Source: Micromonospora sp. CP22 (GTDB lineage Bacteria > Actinomycetota > Actinomycetes > Mycobacteriales > Micromonosporaceae). From it: a DNA stretch of 64,000 nt. The notes beneath the pieces were generated by a model. The model made no database searches and was not told the origin of the DNA. It saw only the letters and a list, made by a program, of their open reading frames with translations. The position numbers and the translations under genes were made by a program. Below are positions 7,192 to 15,981 of the stretch, in pieces. Where the stretch lies: positions 1-64,000 of the forward strand of contig NZ_VCJO01000011.1 in assembly GCF_009712475.1 (NCBI RefSeq), in the 5' to 3' direction. The stretch's first letter is position 1, and each line of letters starts with the position of its first letter.

Positions 7192-8852
7192 ACACCCCGA
7201 CAGAGCAGGCCCAGCAGCAGCCGTGGCTGGTCATCGCGCCGCCGCCGACGCCCAACGGTGACCTGCACCTGGGGCACCTGTCCGGGCCCTACCTGGCGGC
7301 GGACATCTTCGCCCGTCACCAGCGACGCAAGGACACCTCGGCCGTCTACCTGTGCGGACTGGACGACCACCAGACCTACACCGCGCTCCAGGGCATCCGC
7401 GACGGGCGGACACCGGAACAGGTCGCCGACGACTTCGGGGCTCGCATCGAGGCCGCGCTGGACCGCTCCGGCATGTCGATCGACGTGATGGTGCGGCCAC
7501 GCGGGTCGGCCCGGTACACCGCCTTCGTGCAGGACTTCATCCGGCTGCTGCACGAACGCGGCCAGGTGGTGGCCCGCGAGCGGCCACTGCCGTACTGCGC
7601 CGGCTGCGCGCGCTGGTGCTATGAGGCGTACGTCTCGGGGGGGTGCCCACACTGCGGCGCCGGTACCGGAGGCAACGCCTGCGAGAGCTGCGGCTGGACC
7701 AACCAGTGCGCCGACCTCAGCGACCCGACCTGCACCGTCTGCGGCCTGCGGTGCGAACTCCGCCAGGTGCGTCAACTCGTCTTCCCGCTCGAACCGCACC
7801 GTGACCGGCTCGCCGCGTACTGGGCCGACACCGTGATGAGCCCCCACGTCGCCCGACTCTGCCGGGAGACGGCCGCCGCCGGACTGCCGGAACTCGCGGT
7901 CACCTACCCGGGCGACTGGGGCATCCCCGCCACCGTCGAGGGGTTCACCGACCAGCGGATCTACGTGTGGGCCGAGATGGCCGCCGGATATCTCGGCACG
8001 TACCCGGGGCATCCGGACCTGTGGCGTCGATCCGGCCGGGTCGTCCAGTTCTCCGGGTACGACAACGCCTTCTTCTACGCGGCCTTCTTCCCGGCGTTGA
8101 TGACCGCCTTCGACTCGGACGTCCGGCCGCCGACGGCGTTCGTCACCAACGAGTTCTACCAACTCGACGGGCTGAAGTTCTCCACCAGCAGGCGGCACGC
8201 GATCTGGCTGCGGGAGGTGCTCGACGAGGTACCCGCGGACCTGCTGCGGCTCTACCTGGCCGCCGAGGGGCCCGCGGTGGCCGAGACCAACTTCACCTGG
8301 CCGCAGTTCGAGCTCCACCTGCGCGGGGTGCTGCTGCCCCGCTGGGCGCGGTGGTGGGAGGAGCTGAGCCGTCGCGCCGCGACGAGCACGGGCGCTGCGC
8401 GACCGCTCGCCGACCGTACCGTCGAGCAGCGTCGGTTCCGCTCGCGCGTCCAGCAGCTCGCCGACCAGATAGACCAGGCACTCGACGCCGGGGAGTTCTC
8501 CACCCGGCGGGCCGTCGCCCTGCTCGACCTGCTGGTGCGGGAGGCGGCGGACTTCGGCGCCGCACACGACGTGGCGCGTGCCGGCATCGACGGCCTCGCC
8601 GGGGCCGTCGACCTGGAACTGGAGGCCGCCGCGGTGTTCGCACTGTGCCTCAGCCCGATCGCGCCGACCACGGCCCAGCAGGTCTGGGCGGCGCTGGGGC
8701 TGGCGGGACAGGTGCACGAGGTGCCGTGGGCCGACCGCGACGCGCTACCGGTGGACCGGTCGACCGTCGTCGGGCTGGACCAGGTGGGCAAGGCGTTGCA
8801 GGCCGGTGACATCCAGATGAGCGAGGTGGTGACCCGTGAATCGATCGACTGA
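7188..8852 (+). CDS. Methionyl-tRNA-synthetase-like ligase (hydrazine synthetase type)
   Basis: A 554-residue class I aminoacyl-tRNA synthetase homologue of the MetRS type, with HLGH at residues 27-30, a KFSTS version of KMSKS at 330-334, and a cysteine-rich zinc-binding insert at about 137-187. In s56-p1 and triacsin biosynthesis a MetRS-like domain fused to a cupin activates glycine with ATP and esterifies it to N6-hydroxylysine, before a cupin-catalysed rearrangement to the N-N bond. Here the cupin is missing from this protein and is found on the next one. GTG 7188 overlaps the upstream stop. A housekeeping MetRS is unlikely, given the divergent KMSKS and the context. Confidence 0.85.
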   Translation: MNTPTEQAQQQPWLVIAPPPTPNGDLHLGHLSGPYLAADIFARHQRRKDTSAVYLCGLDDHQTYTALQGIRDGRTPEQVADDFGARIEAALDRSGMSIDVMVRPRGSARYTAFVQDFIRLLHERGQVVARERPLPYCAGCARWCYEAYVSGGCPHCGAGTGGNACESCGWTNQCADLSDPTCTVCGLRCELRQVRQLVFPLEPHRDRLAAYWADTVMSPHVARLCRETAAAGLPELAVTYPGDWGIPATVEGFTDQRIYVWAEMAAGYLGTYPGHPDLWRRSGRVVQFSGYDNAFFYAAFFPALMTAFDSDVRPPTAFVTNEFYQLDGLKFSTSRRHAIWLREVLDEVPADLLRLYLAAEGPAVAETNFTWPQFELHLRGVLLPRWARWWEELSRRAATSTGAARPLADRTVEQRRFRSRVQQLADQIDQALDAGEFSTRRAVALLDLLVREAADFGAAHDVARAGIDGLAGAVDLELEAAAVFALCLSPIAPTTAQQVWAALGLAGQVHEVPWADRDALPVDRSTVVGLDQVGKALQAGDIQMSEVVTRESID

Positions 8853-10542
8853 CGACACAATCGAGACCGACATCCTCGGGATCGGCCTGGGGCCGGCGAA
8901 CCTGAGCTTCGGTGCGCTGCACGAGCCGGTGGACGGCAGGCAGGCATGCTTCCTGGAGGCTGCGCCGTTCTTCCAGTGGCATGCCGGCATGATGGTGCCG
9001 GAAGGCCAGCTCCAGGTGTCCTTCCTGAAGGATCTGGTGACCACCGTCGACCCGACGAGCAAGTTCACCTTCCTCAACTACCTGGCCGAGCAGGGCACCC
9101 TGCACCGCTTTCTGATCGCCTGCGCCACCAGCGGCACCTACCGCGAGGAGTTCGAGAAGTACTACCGGTGGTCCGCGGAACGACTGTCGGGTGTGCGGTG
9201 GGGCCACGTCGTCGAGCGCGTCGAGGCGGACGGTGACCGCTTCGAGGTCACCGTCCGCACCACTTCCGGCGAGGTTCGGGCGTACGCGTCCACTCTGGTG
9301 CTCGGCACCGGCAAGCAGCCTTACCTGCCGCCGTTCGCCGCCGCGCTACGCGGCCGACGGGTGATGCACAGCAGCGACCTCATGGTCGGCGCGCTGGACG
9401 TCGCGGGCAAGGACGTCCTGGTCGTCGGCGGCGGGCAGAGCGGCGGCGAGGTGGTCGACTACCTCCTCTCCGACACCGGCGCGCTGCCGGCGTCACTGAC
9501 CTGGCTGTCCAAGCGCAGCGGCTTTCAACCGCTCGACGACTCGCCGTTCACCAACGAATGGTTCTTCCCCGACTACGTCGACCACTTCTACGCGCTGCCC
9601 CGGGAGCGGCGGGAGTCGTTGCTCAAGACACACCGGTTGGCCAGCGACGGCATCTCCGAGTCGACGCTGCGGGACATCTACCGTCGGCTGTACTACCTGG
9701 ACATGGCACACGCCGGTCAGGTGCGGCACCATCTCCGCCCGGCCTGCCACGTCGAGGCCCTGCGCCCGGACGGTGACCGCCACGTGGCGCTGGTCAGGGA
9801 ACTGGACGGCACCGGGCGGTTCGAGGTGCCCGCCGACGTGATCGTCTTCTGCACCGGGTACCGCGGCGGCCTGCCCGCCTACCTGGCCGGTTTGGACCCG
9901 CAGCCGCGCCGCGACGACGGCCAGCTACGCATCAGTCGGGACTACCGGCTGGACTGGGGCGGCCCCGAGTCGCTGTCGATCTATGTGCAGAACGCGGCCG
10001 AGCACACCCACGGCATCGCCGATCCGAACCTCAGCCTGGCCGCCTGGCGCAGCGCCCGCATCATCAACGCCATCTACGGGCGGCAGGTCTACGACACCGA
10101 GCGGGAGCAGTCCACCTCCCGGTTCGGTCCGGTGCCGACCACGGTGACGGCGCCGACCACGGTGACGGTGCCGCCGGACACCGCGCCAGCCGAGACCGAG
10201 GCCGCGCCGATCGGCGGGGGTCCGCTGACCGTCGGCTTCCGCTGCCCCGAGCGGTCTCCCGGTGGCATGTCCGTGGAGATGGCGGTGCTGCCCGGCAGCG
10301 ACATCCGTCCGGTGCCGTTCCACTCGTCGCGGTGGGAGGTGCCGCCGGGGGCGGTGAGCGACCTCGACGTCCACGAGGTGGAGGAGATCTGGATGGTCGG
10401 CTCCGGCCGTGGCCGACTCGTCTCCGACGACGACGCGATCGACGTGGCCCCGGGCGACATGGTGTTCATGCCGAGCAAGGTGCCGCACCAGGTGGTCAAC
10501 ACCGGCACCGAGCCGCTGCGGATCTTCTCGGTCTGGTGGTGA
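8836..10542 (+). CDS. L-lysine N6-hydroxylase fused to C-terminal cupin
   Basis: 568 residues. Residues 1 to ~440 are a SidA/IucD/PvdA-type amino-acid N-hydroxylase: FAD motif GIGLGPANLSF, the family signature KDLVTTVDPTSKFTFLNYL, NADPH motif VVGGGQSGG at about 196-204 and a late TGYR. A Thr/Pro-rich linker follows, then a cupin from about 469 to 568, with HEVEEIW at about 511-517 and PGDMVFMPSKVPHQVVNTG as the second cupin motif. Expected chemistry: lysine to N6-hydroxylysine, then rearrangement of an O-aminoacyl ester to a hydrazine in the cupin. The usual partner arrangement is cupin-MetRS, so this hydroxylase-cupin fusion is a domain swap. GTG 8836 overlaps the MetRS-like gene by 17 bases. 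Confidence 0.88.
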   Translation: MNRSTDDTIETDILGIGLGPANLSFGALHEPVDGRQACFLEAAPFFQWHAGMMVPEGQLQVSFLKDLVTTVDPTSKFTFLNYLAEQGTLHRFLIACATSGTYREEFEKYYRWSAERLSGVRWGHVVERVEADGDRFEVTVRTTSGEVRAYASTLVLGTGKQPYLPPFAAALRGRRVMHSSDLMVGALDVAGKDVLVVGGGQSGGEVVDYLLSDTGALPASLTWLSKRSGFQPLDDSPFTNEWFFPDYVDHFYALPRERRESLLKTHRLASDGISESTLRDIYRRLYYLDMAHAGQVRHHLRPACHVEALRPDGDRHVALVRELDGTGRFEVPADVIVFCTGYRGGLPAYLAGLDPQPRRDDGQLRISRDYRLDWGGPESLSIYVQNAAEHTHGIADPNLSLAAWRSARIINAIYGRQVYDTEREQSTSRFGPVPTTVTAPTTVTVPPDTAPAETEAAPIGGGPLTVGFRCPERSPGGMSVEMAVLPGSDIRPVPFHSSRWEVPPGAVSDLDVHEVEEIWMVGSGRGRLVSDDDAIDVAPGDMVFMPSKVPHQVVNTGTEPLRIFSVWW

Positions 10543-10591
10543 CGTGACGGAACCGGCGCGGCAGGACGACCCGACGACGCAAGGAGCCGTG

Positions 10592-13500
10592 ATGCAGGAC
10601 GACAACAGGCCGACGACGAGTGGTTTCGTCGTGGTGCGCAACGACGAGTCGGAGTTCTCCACCTGGCCGGCGGGGACCGCGCCGCCGGCCGGGTGGACCA
10701 CCACCGACGTCGCCGGCAGCGAGGACGAGTGCCTCGACCACATCGGCCGTACCTGGACGGACATGCGTCCCCGGTCGGTACGGACGCCGGGCCCACGGCC
10801 GTGGCATCTGGACGCGCACCGCCCCAGCGAGGTGGTGGCGGACAGTTCCGGCGCGCGGGGTCCCGCCGTGCCGGTCCCGGACATCGGCATCGCCGATTTG
10901 ATCGACCGTCGTAACGACGGCTTCCCGGACGAGATCGCCATCCGGTTCGCCGGGACGACCGTGACCCGCGCCGACCTGGCCCGGCGGACCCGACGGCTGG
11001 CCACCCGGCTGGCTGCCCTCGGCGCCGGTCCGGAGAAGCCCGTCGCGGTGCTGCTGCCCCGATCCGCCGACGCCGTGGTGGCGATCGTCGGCATCCTGCG
11101 GTCCGGCTCGCCGTACCTGCCGATGTCCACCGCCGACCCGGTCGCCCGGCTGCGCATGGTGCTGCGCGACGCGGGCAACCCGCCGGTGCTCACCGACGTC
11201 GCCGGTCGGGCGGCACTGGCCGACTACGACGGCGTCGTCACGCTGACCGATGACGACGGGGAGGACGACACCACGATCGAGTTCCCGCCGGTCGCGGGGG
11301 AGAACCTCGCCTACGTGGCGTACACCTCGGGGACCAGTGGGCCGCCGAAGGGGGTCCTCGGCACCCACCGCCAACTGGTCAACTACGTCCAGTGGTGCGC
11401 CGAGGAGTTCGCCCTCGAACCCGGCGAACGGGCGTTGCTGCACGCGCCGCTGTACTTCGTCGGTTCGGTCATGACGCTGTTCACCGCACTGGTCGCCGGC
11501 TGGGAACTGGATGTGGCACCGGAGCCGGTGGCCTTCGATGAACTGCGCGACCAGGCACGCCAGGGCAGGTGCGGCTTCCTCAAGCTCACCCCCTCGCACG
11601 TTCGCGCGCTGACCTCGATCGGCGACGTGGCGAAGCTGGCCCGGCTCTACATGATCGGCAGTGAGCCGTTGGTGCGTACGCCCGCACTGGCCGGGTGGAT
11701 GGCCGAGAGCCCGGGATCGCGCTACGCCAACCACTACGGCATGAGCGAGACCTGCGGGGCCACCTGGTATTGGATCCGCGGTGACGAGCCGATCGGCGAC
11801 CGGCTCCCGGTGGGCGCGCCCATCCTCAACGCGGAGGTGCACGTCCTCGGTCCGGACGGCCGGCGACTGCCGTACGGCGAGGTCGGCGAGCTGTGCCTGG
11901 CGGGCGCGGTGATCGGGCGCGGGTACCACGGCGATCCGGCCCTCACCGCCCGACGCTGGCGGCCACATCCGTGGGGGCGGCCCGGCGAACGGTTGCTGCA
12001 CACCGGCGACCTGGCCCGGATGCGGCCGGACGGCACCGTCGAGGTGCTCGGCCGCTCCGACCGGCAGGTGAAGATCCGTGGACACCGCATCACACTGCCC
12101 ACCGTGGAGGAGGCGGTGCTGCGCTGCCCGGGGGTGGCCGAGGCCGTCGTGTCGGTCATCCCCGACAGCCAGGAGGTGCCCCGGCTGACCGCGCTGCTGC
12201 GGCCCGCGCCGGACGAGCAGCCCTCGGTGGGGGAGATCCGGGAGCGCCTGCTGGCCGAACTGCCCGAGCCCTGGGTGCCCTCGCACTACGTGGTGACCCG
12301 GGAGTTCCCGCTGACCCCGAACGGCAAGATCGACTATGCCCGGCTGGCCGGTATCCGGGGCATCCGACCCGAGACGGCGGGCGCGTTCCGCGAGCCCGCC
12401 ACGCCCGAGGAGAAAGCGCTCTGCGGCATCTTCGCCGACGTGCTGCACCTGGAGCGGGTCGGCGCGGACGACAACTTCCGCGACCTCGGCGGCGACTCGG
12501 TCAACGTGGTGCAGGCGATCTCACTGGCGCAGGAGGCGGGCGTCGAGGTCTCCATCAACGAGTTCTTCGAACACGGCAGCCCGCGCGCGCTGGCCGCGCT
12601 CGCCCGCCGTCCCGCCTCGGGGGCCGAGCCGCCGGTCGTCACCCCACCGACCGTCACCGTGGACGTCCACGGTGACGTGCCGGTGGTGCAGGACGAGCCG
12701 GTCGTGGCCGACCCGACCGGTCGGATCCAGCGGGTGGCCGTGCCGTTCGCCGCATCCGGCCGCTCCGCCCCGCTGACCTGGGGGCAGCTGCACATGTGGC
12801 GGCCCCTCCAGTGGTACGGGCCGGCGTTCGCCGCCCTGAACATCACCCGGTTCGTCGACCTCGGCGACCCGGGTGCCGACATCGACGCCTGCCTGGCCGC
12901 CGTCGGTCGCCTCGTCGAGACCTACGAGCCGGTACGCACCCGGTTCGTCCTGGCCGGTGACGAACCGGTCCAGCAGGTGGCGGCGAACGGCAACCTTCGG
13001 GTCGAGGTCGTCGACACCGAACCCGACGGGGTCGACGAGGCCGGGCGTGCCCGCGCGGCACAACTCGCGGCCGAACCGTTCGACCACGCCCGGCAGTGGC
13101 CGGTACGCCTGTGCCTGGTCCGCGCCGAGGGCCGGGTGCGTTCCATCGCGGTCGTCGCCTCACACCTCGCCTTCGACGGATGGAGCATCGAGCGGGTGAC
13201 CGAGAGCCTCGCCGGATGGATCCGGGGTGACTCGGTCGTACTGCCCGACCCGGTGCAGCCCGCCGACGAGGTCGTCGAGGAACGGTCGCCCCGAGGGCGG
13301 CGACGCAGCGAGCAGGCGCTGGCGTACTGGCGGGAACGGCTGACCGAACTGCCGTCGGTGGGCCAGCGGCCGGAGGCGACCAGGGTCGATCCGCGGTGGC
13401 AGCGTTGGGCACTGTGGTCGGCGGAGGTCCCGGCGTACGCGGCCGAACTCGCCGCGCGTACCCGCACCTCAACGTCCACCGTGATGCTGACCCTCGCGGC

Positions 13501-14077
13501 CGTCGCGACCGCCGCGCTGCAACAGCGGGACACCGTCGGGCTGTTGCTCATCTCGGGCAACCGGTTCACGCCCCGCGAGCGCCGCAACGCCGGACCCACC
13601 GTGCAGGACGCGCTCGTGGTCCACCACGGCAGCCAGGACCGCACCCTGGCGGAGGCGATCAAGGAGACGTACCGGACGGCGACGGAGGCGTACTTCAACG
13701 CCCGCTGTGACCCGATGGCGCTGGCGGCGTTGCGCGACGAGATCGGTGCCACCGGCCGACCGGACCTGTCCTGGTACTTCAACGACGCCCGGCTCGGCCG
13801 CGAATGGCAGCCGGGACCGGACGCCGAGCCGGTCGGGGAGCCGTTCCTGGTACGCGGCGACCCCTACAGCGACATGACCTTCTGCCTCGGTCTGGCGCAA
13901 CGGGGACCGCACTGCGAGGTGTTCCTGCTCGCCGACACCGCCGTCCTGCCGCCGGAGCGGATCCGCCACTTCCTGCGCGCCCTGGGCCCGCTGCTGTCGC
14001 GGGCCCGGCACGAGGACCTGCTGGTCGGCGAGGTGGCCACGGCGTTGCTGGGCGAGCCGACGCGGGAGGGCAGCTGA
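10592..14077 (+). CDS. NRPS: MbtH-like, adenylation, carrier and condensation domains
   Basis: 1,161 residues. An MbtH-like domain occupies about residues 1-67 (SEFSTWPAG, then CLDHIGRTWTDMRPRSVR). The adenylation domain follows, with A3 YTSGTSGPPKG near 244, A5 NHYGMSETCGA near 380 and A10 LTPNGKIDY near 575. The carrier has DNFRDLGGDS with the phosphopantetheine serine near 636. The condensation domain runs from ~715 to the end with SHLAFDG near 856-862, keeping the second, catalytic histidine. Val290 stands where alpha-amino-acid A domains have the amine-binding Asp (Asp235 of PheA), so the substrate is probably not an ordinary alpha-amino acid; a hydrazino acid fits. There is no thioesterase. 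ATG 10592 has AAGGAG five bases upstream. Confidence 0.88.
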   Translation: MQDDNRPTTSGFVVVRNDESEFSTWPAGTAPPAGWTTTDVAGSEDECLDHIGRTWTDMRPRSVRTPGPRPWHLDAHRPSEVVADSSGARGPAVPVPDIGIADLIDRRNDGFPDEIAIRFAGTTVTRADLARRTRRLATRLAALGAGPEKPVAVLLPRSADAVVAIVGILRSGSPYLPMSTADPVARLRMVLRDAGNPPVLTDVAGRAALADYDGVVTLTDDDGEDDTTIEFPPVAGENLAYVAYTSGTSGPPKGVLGTHRQLVNYVQWCAEEFALEPGERALLHAPLYFVGSVMTLFTALVAGWELDVAPEPVAFDELRDQARQGRCGFLKLTPSHVRALTSIGDVAKLARLYMIGSEPLVRTPALAGWMAESPGSRYANHYGMSETCGATWYWIRGDEPIGDRLPVGAPILNAEVHVLGPDGRRLPYGEVGELCLAGAVIGRGYHGDPALTARRWRPHPWGRPGERLLHTGDLARMRPDGTVEVLGRSDRQVKIRGHRITLPTVEEAVLRCPGVAEAVVSVIPDSQEVPRLTALLRPAPDEQPSVGEIRERLLAELPEPWVPSHYVVTREFPLTPNGKIDYARLAGIRGIRPETAGAFREPATPEEKALCGIFADVLHLERVGADDNFRDLGGDSVNVVQAISLAQEAGVEVSINEFFEHGSPRALAALARRPASGAEPPVVTPPTVTVDVHGDVPVVQDEPVVADPTGRIQRVAVPFAASGRSAPLTWGQLHMWRPLQWYGPAFAALNITRFVDLGDPGADIDACLAAVGRLVETYEPVRTRFVLAGDEPVQQVAANGNLRVEVVDTEPDGVDEAGRARAAQLAAEPFDHARQWPVRLCLVRAEGRVRSIAVVASHLAFDGWSIERVTESLAGWIRGDSVVLPDPVQPADEVVEERSPRGRRRSEQALAYWRERLTELPSVGQRPEATRVDPRWQRWALWSAEVPAYAAELAARTRTSTSTVMLTLAAVATAALQQRDTVGLLLISGNRFTPRERRNAGPTVQDALVVHHGSQDRTLAEAIKETYRTATEAYFNARCDPMALAALRDEIGATGRPDLSWYFNDARLGREWQPGPDAEPVGEPFLVRGDPYSDMTFCLGLAQRGPHCEVFLLADTAVLPPERIRHFLRALGPLLSRARHEDLLVGEVATALLGEPTREGS

Positions 14078-15981
14078 TGGGGGCCCGCGCACGACGGTAC
14101 TGGGCGGAGGCCGTGGAGCCACGGCTGTTCCTCTTCGCCCAGCTCAAAGAGGTCCCCCGAGGGCTGACCACGATGATCGCGGTGCTCAACGTCGTGGTCG
14201 GACTGCTGCCGGTCGGGTTCGTGGTGGCCACCAGCACGGTCATCAGCCGGGCTCCGGCAGCGGTCTCCGGCGGGCTCGGCTCGCCGGCCTGGCGCGAGCT
14301 GACGTACGCGTTCGTGGTGGCGAGCGCGCTGTTCCTGCTGCAACAGCAGCTGACCCCGCTGTCCGTGTCGTTCGGTCAGCGGCTCAAGCACCAGGTCGAC
14401 GGGCGCTTCCAGGATCGCCTGATGGCGACGTCGTTGCGTACCGCCGGGATCACGCCCCTGGAGGACCAGGCGTCACTGGCCAACCTCGAACAGGCGGCCG
14501 AGGGCTTGGAGAAGGGCAACCGCACACCGGGCGACGCCGCCGCCGGCACGCTCGCGCTGGTGCTGCGATACGCACGGCTGCTCGGATTCCTCGGCGTCAT
14601 CGGCGTCGCGTACGCCTGGTGGGCCGCCGCCGCCATCGGCGTCGTCACGATGATGTTCCGGTACGGCCAACGCGGCGGAGTCAGGATGTACACCCGACTG
14701 TGGCCGCACCGCACGCGCTACCGGCGCGAGGCCGAATACTTCCGGGTGCTCGGCATGGGCGCGGAGAACGCCAAGGAGATGCGGGTCTTCGGCCTGGCCG
14801 ACTGGGTCGGTGAACGTTACCGGTCGGCCGCGCTGGAGGCCCTGCGGCCGGTCTGGCGGGAACGCCGCCGGGTCAGCGTGGTCAACTTCGTCTGGTTCAC
14901 CGCCGCCAGCCTGGTGATCACCTTCGTGGTGCTGGCGTCCGTGCTGCGCGCCGCCGCGGCGGGCGAACTGACACTGTTCGCGCTCACCCTGACCTTGCAG
15001 GCGCTGGTGGCGGCGGTGCTGCTCGGCGAGTTCTACCACGAGGCGGACACGGCGACCCAGTTCGGCATGCTCGCGGCGCGGGCCATGGACACCTTCCAGC
15101 GGCAGGTGTCCGACCTGGAGGACACCGAGCGTCCCGCGCCCCGCGTCGGGGCGCGGACACCCGCCGACGCGGCCGGCCTACCGGCGCGCGAGATCCGGTT
15201 CGCCGGGGTGTCGTTCCACTACCCCGGGTCGTCGGTACCGGTCCTCGACGGACTCGACCTGACGCTGCGGGCGGGGGAGTGCACCGCCATCGTCGGGCTG
15301 AACGGTGCCGGCAAGACGACCCTGGTCAAGCTCCTGTCCCGGCTCTACGACCCGGCCGCCGGAGCGGTGCTGGTGGACGGCCGCGATCTGCGTGACCTGC
15401 CGATCGACAGCTGGCGGCGGCAACTCGCGGTGATCTTCCAGGATTTCAACCGCTACGAGCTGACGGCCGCCGAGAACATCGCCTTCGGCGCCGTCGAGGC
15501 ACCGGCCGCCCCGGACGCGGTGCGTCGGGCCGCGAAGGAGGCCGGCGTACTCGAGGTGCTCGACGGGCTGCCCGACGGCCTGGACACGCTGCTGACCCGC
15601 CGGCACGCCGACGGCGAGCAGCTCTCCGGCGGCCAGTGGCAGCGGCTGGCCATCGCCAGGTCGCTGTACGCGGTCGCGGCCGGTGCCCGGGTGCTCGTCC
15701 TGGACGAACCGACGGCCGCGCTGGACGTCCGCGCCGAGGCCGCCTTCTTCGACGAGTTCGCCGCGCTGACCAGGGGCATCACCACACTGCTCATCTCGCA
15801 CCGGTTCGCGACGGTGCGGCACGCCGACCGCATCATCGTGCTGTCGGGCGGGCGGATCATCGAGGACGGCTCGCACGCCGAGCTGATGGCCGCCGGTGGC
15901 ACCTACGCGCACCTGTTCGACCTCCAGGCGCGACGGTTCGCCGAGGACGACGCCGACACCACCGTGGAGGTGCCGTCATGA
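14077..15981 (+). CDS. ABC transporter, fused permease and ATPase (subunit 1)
   Basis: 634 residues: an N-terminal transmembrane region (hydrophobic segments in residues ~20-330) and a C-terminal nucleotide-binding domain with Walker A VGLNGAGKTT near 404, signature LSGGQWQRLAIARS and Walker B VLVLDEPTAALD. It overlaps the NRPS stop by one base (TGATG) and the second ABC gene by four (ATGA), so the two subunits are made together and probably form a heterodimeric exporter for the operon's product, serving export or self-protection. Direction is inferred from the fused architecture and the absence of a binding protein. Confidence 0.88.
   Translation: MGARARRYWAEAVEPRLFLFAQLKEVPRGLTTMIAVLNVVVGLLPVGFVVATSTVISRAPAAVSGGLGSPAWRELTYAFVVASALFLLQQQLTPLSVSFGQRLKHQVDGRFQDRLMATSLRTAGITPLEDQASLANLEQAAEGLEKGNRTPGDAAAGTLALVLRYARLLGFLGVIGVAYAWWAAAAIGVVTMMFRYGQRGGVRMYTRLWPHRTRYRREAEYFRVLGMGAENAKEMRVFGLADWVGERYRSAALEALRPVWRERRRVSVVNFVWFTAASLVITFVVLASVLRAAAAGELTLFALTLTLQALVAAVLLGEFYHEADTATQFGMLAARAMDTFQRQVSDLEDTERPAPRVGARTPADAAGLPAREIRFAGVSFHYPGSSVPVLDGLDLTLRAGECTAIVGLNGAGKTTLVKLLSRLYDPAAGAVLVDGRDLRDLPIDSWRRQLAVIFQDFNRYELTAAENIAFGAVEAPAAPDAVRRAAKEAGVLEVLDGLPDGLDTLLTRRHADGEQLSGGQWQRLAIARSLYAVAAGARVLVLDEPTAALDVRAEAAFFDEFAALTRGITTLLISHRFATVRHADRIIVLSGGRIIEDGSHAELMAAGGTYAHLFDLQARRFAEDDADTTVEVPS

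Noticed and set aside
7188..8852. Housekeeping or resistance methionyl-tRNA synthetase
   Set aside because: The KMSKS equivalent is KFSTS, there is no separate anticodon-binding or C-terminal extension of typical length, and it is coupled to biosynthetic genes with an N-hydroxylase-cupin partner.
8836..10542. Hydroxamate siderophore cluster
   Set aside because: The N-hydroxylase would fit, but no siderophore synthetase, acetyl/succinyl transferase or ferric uptake gene is present, whereas cupin and MetRS-like proteins are.
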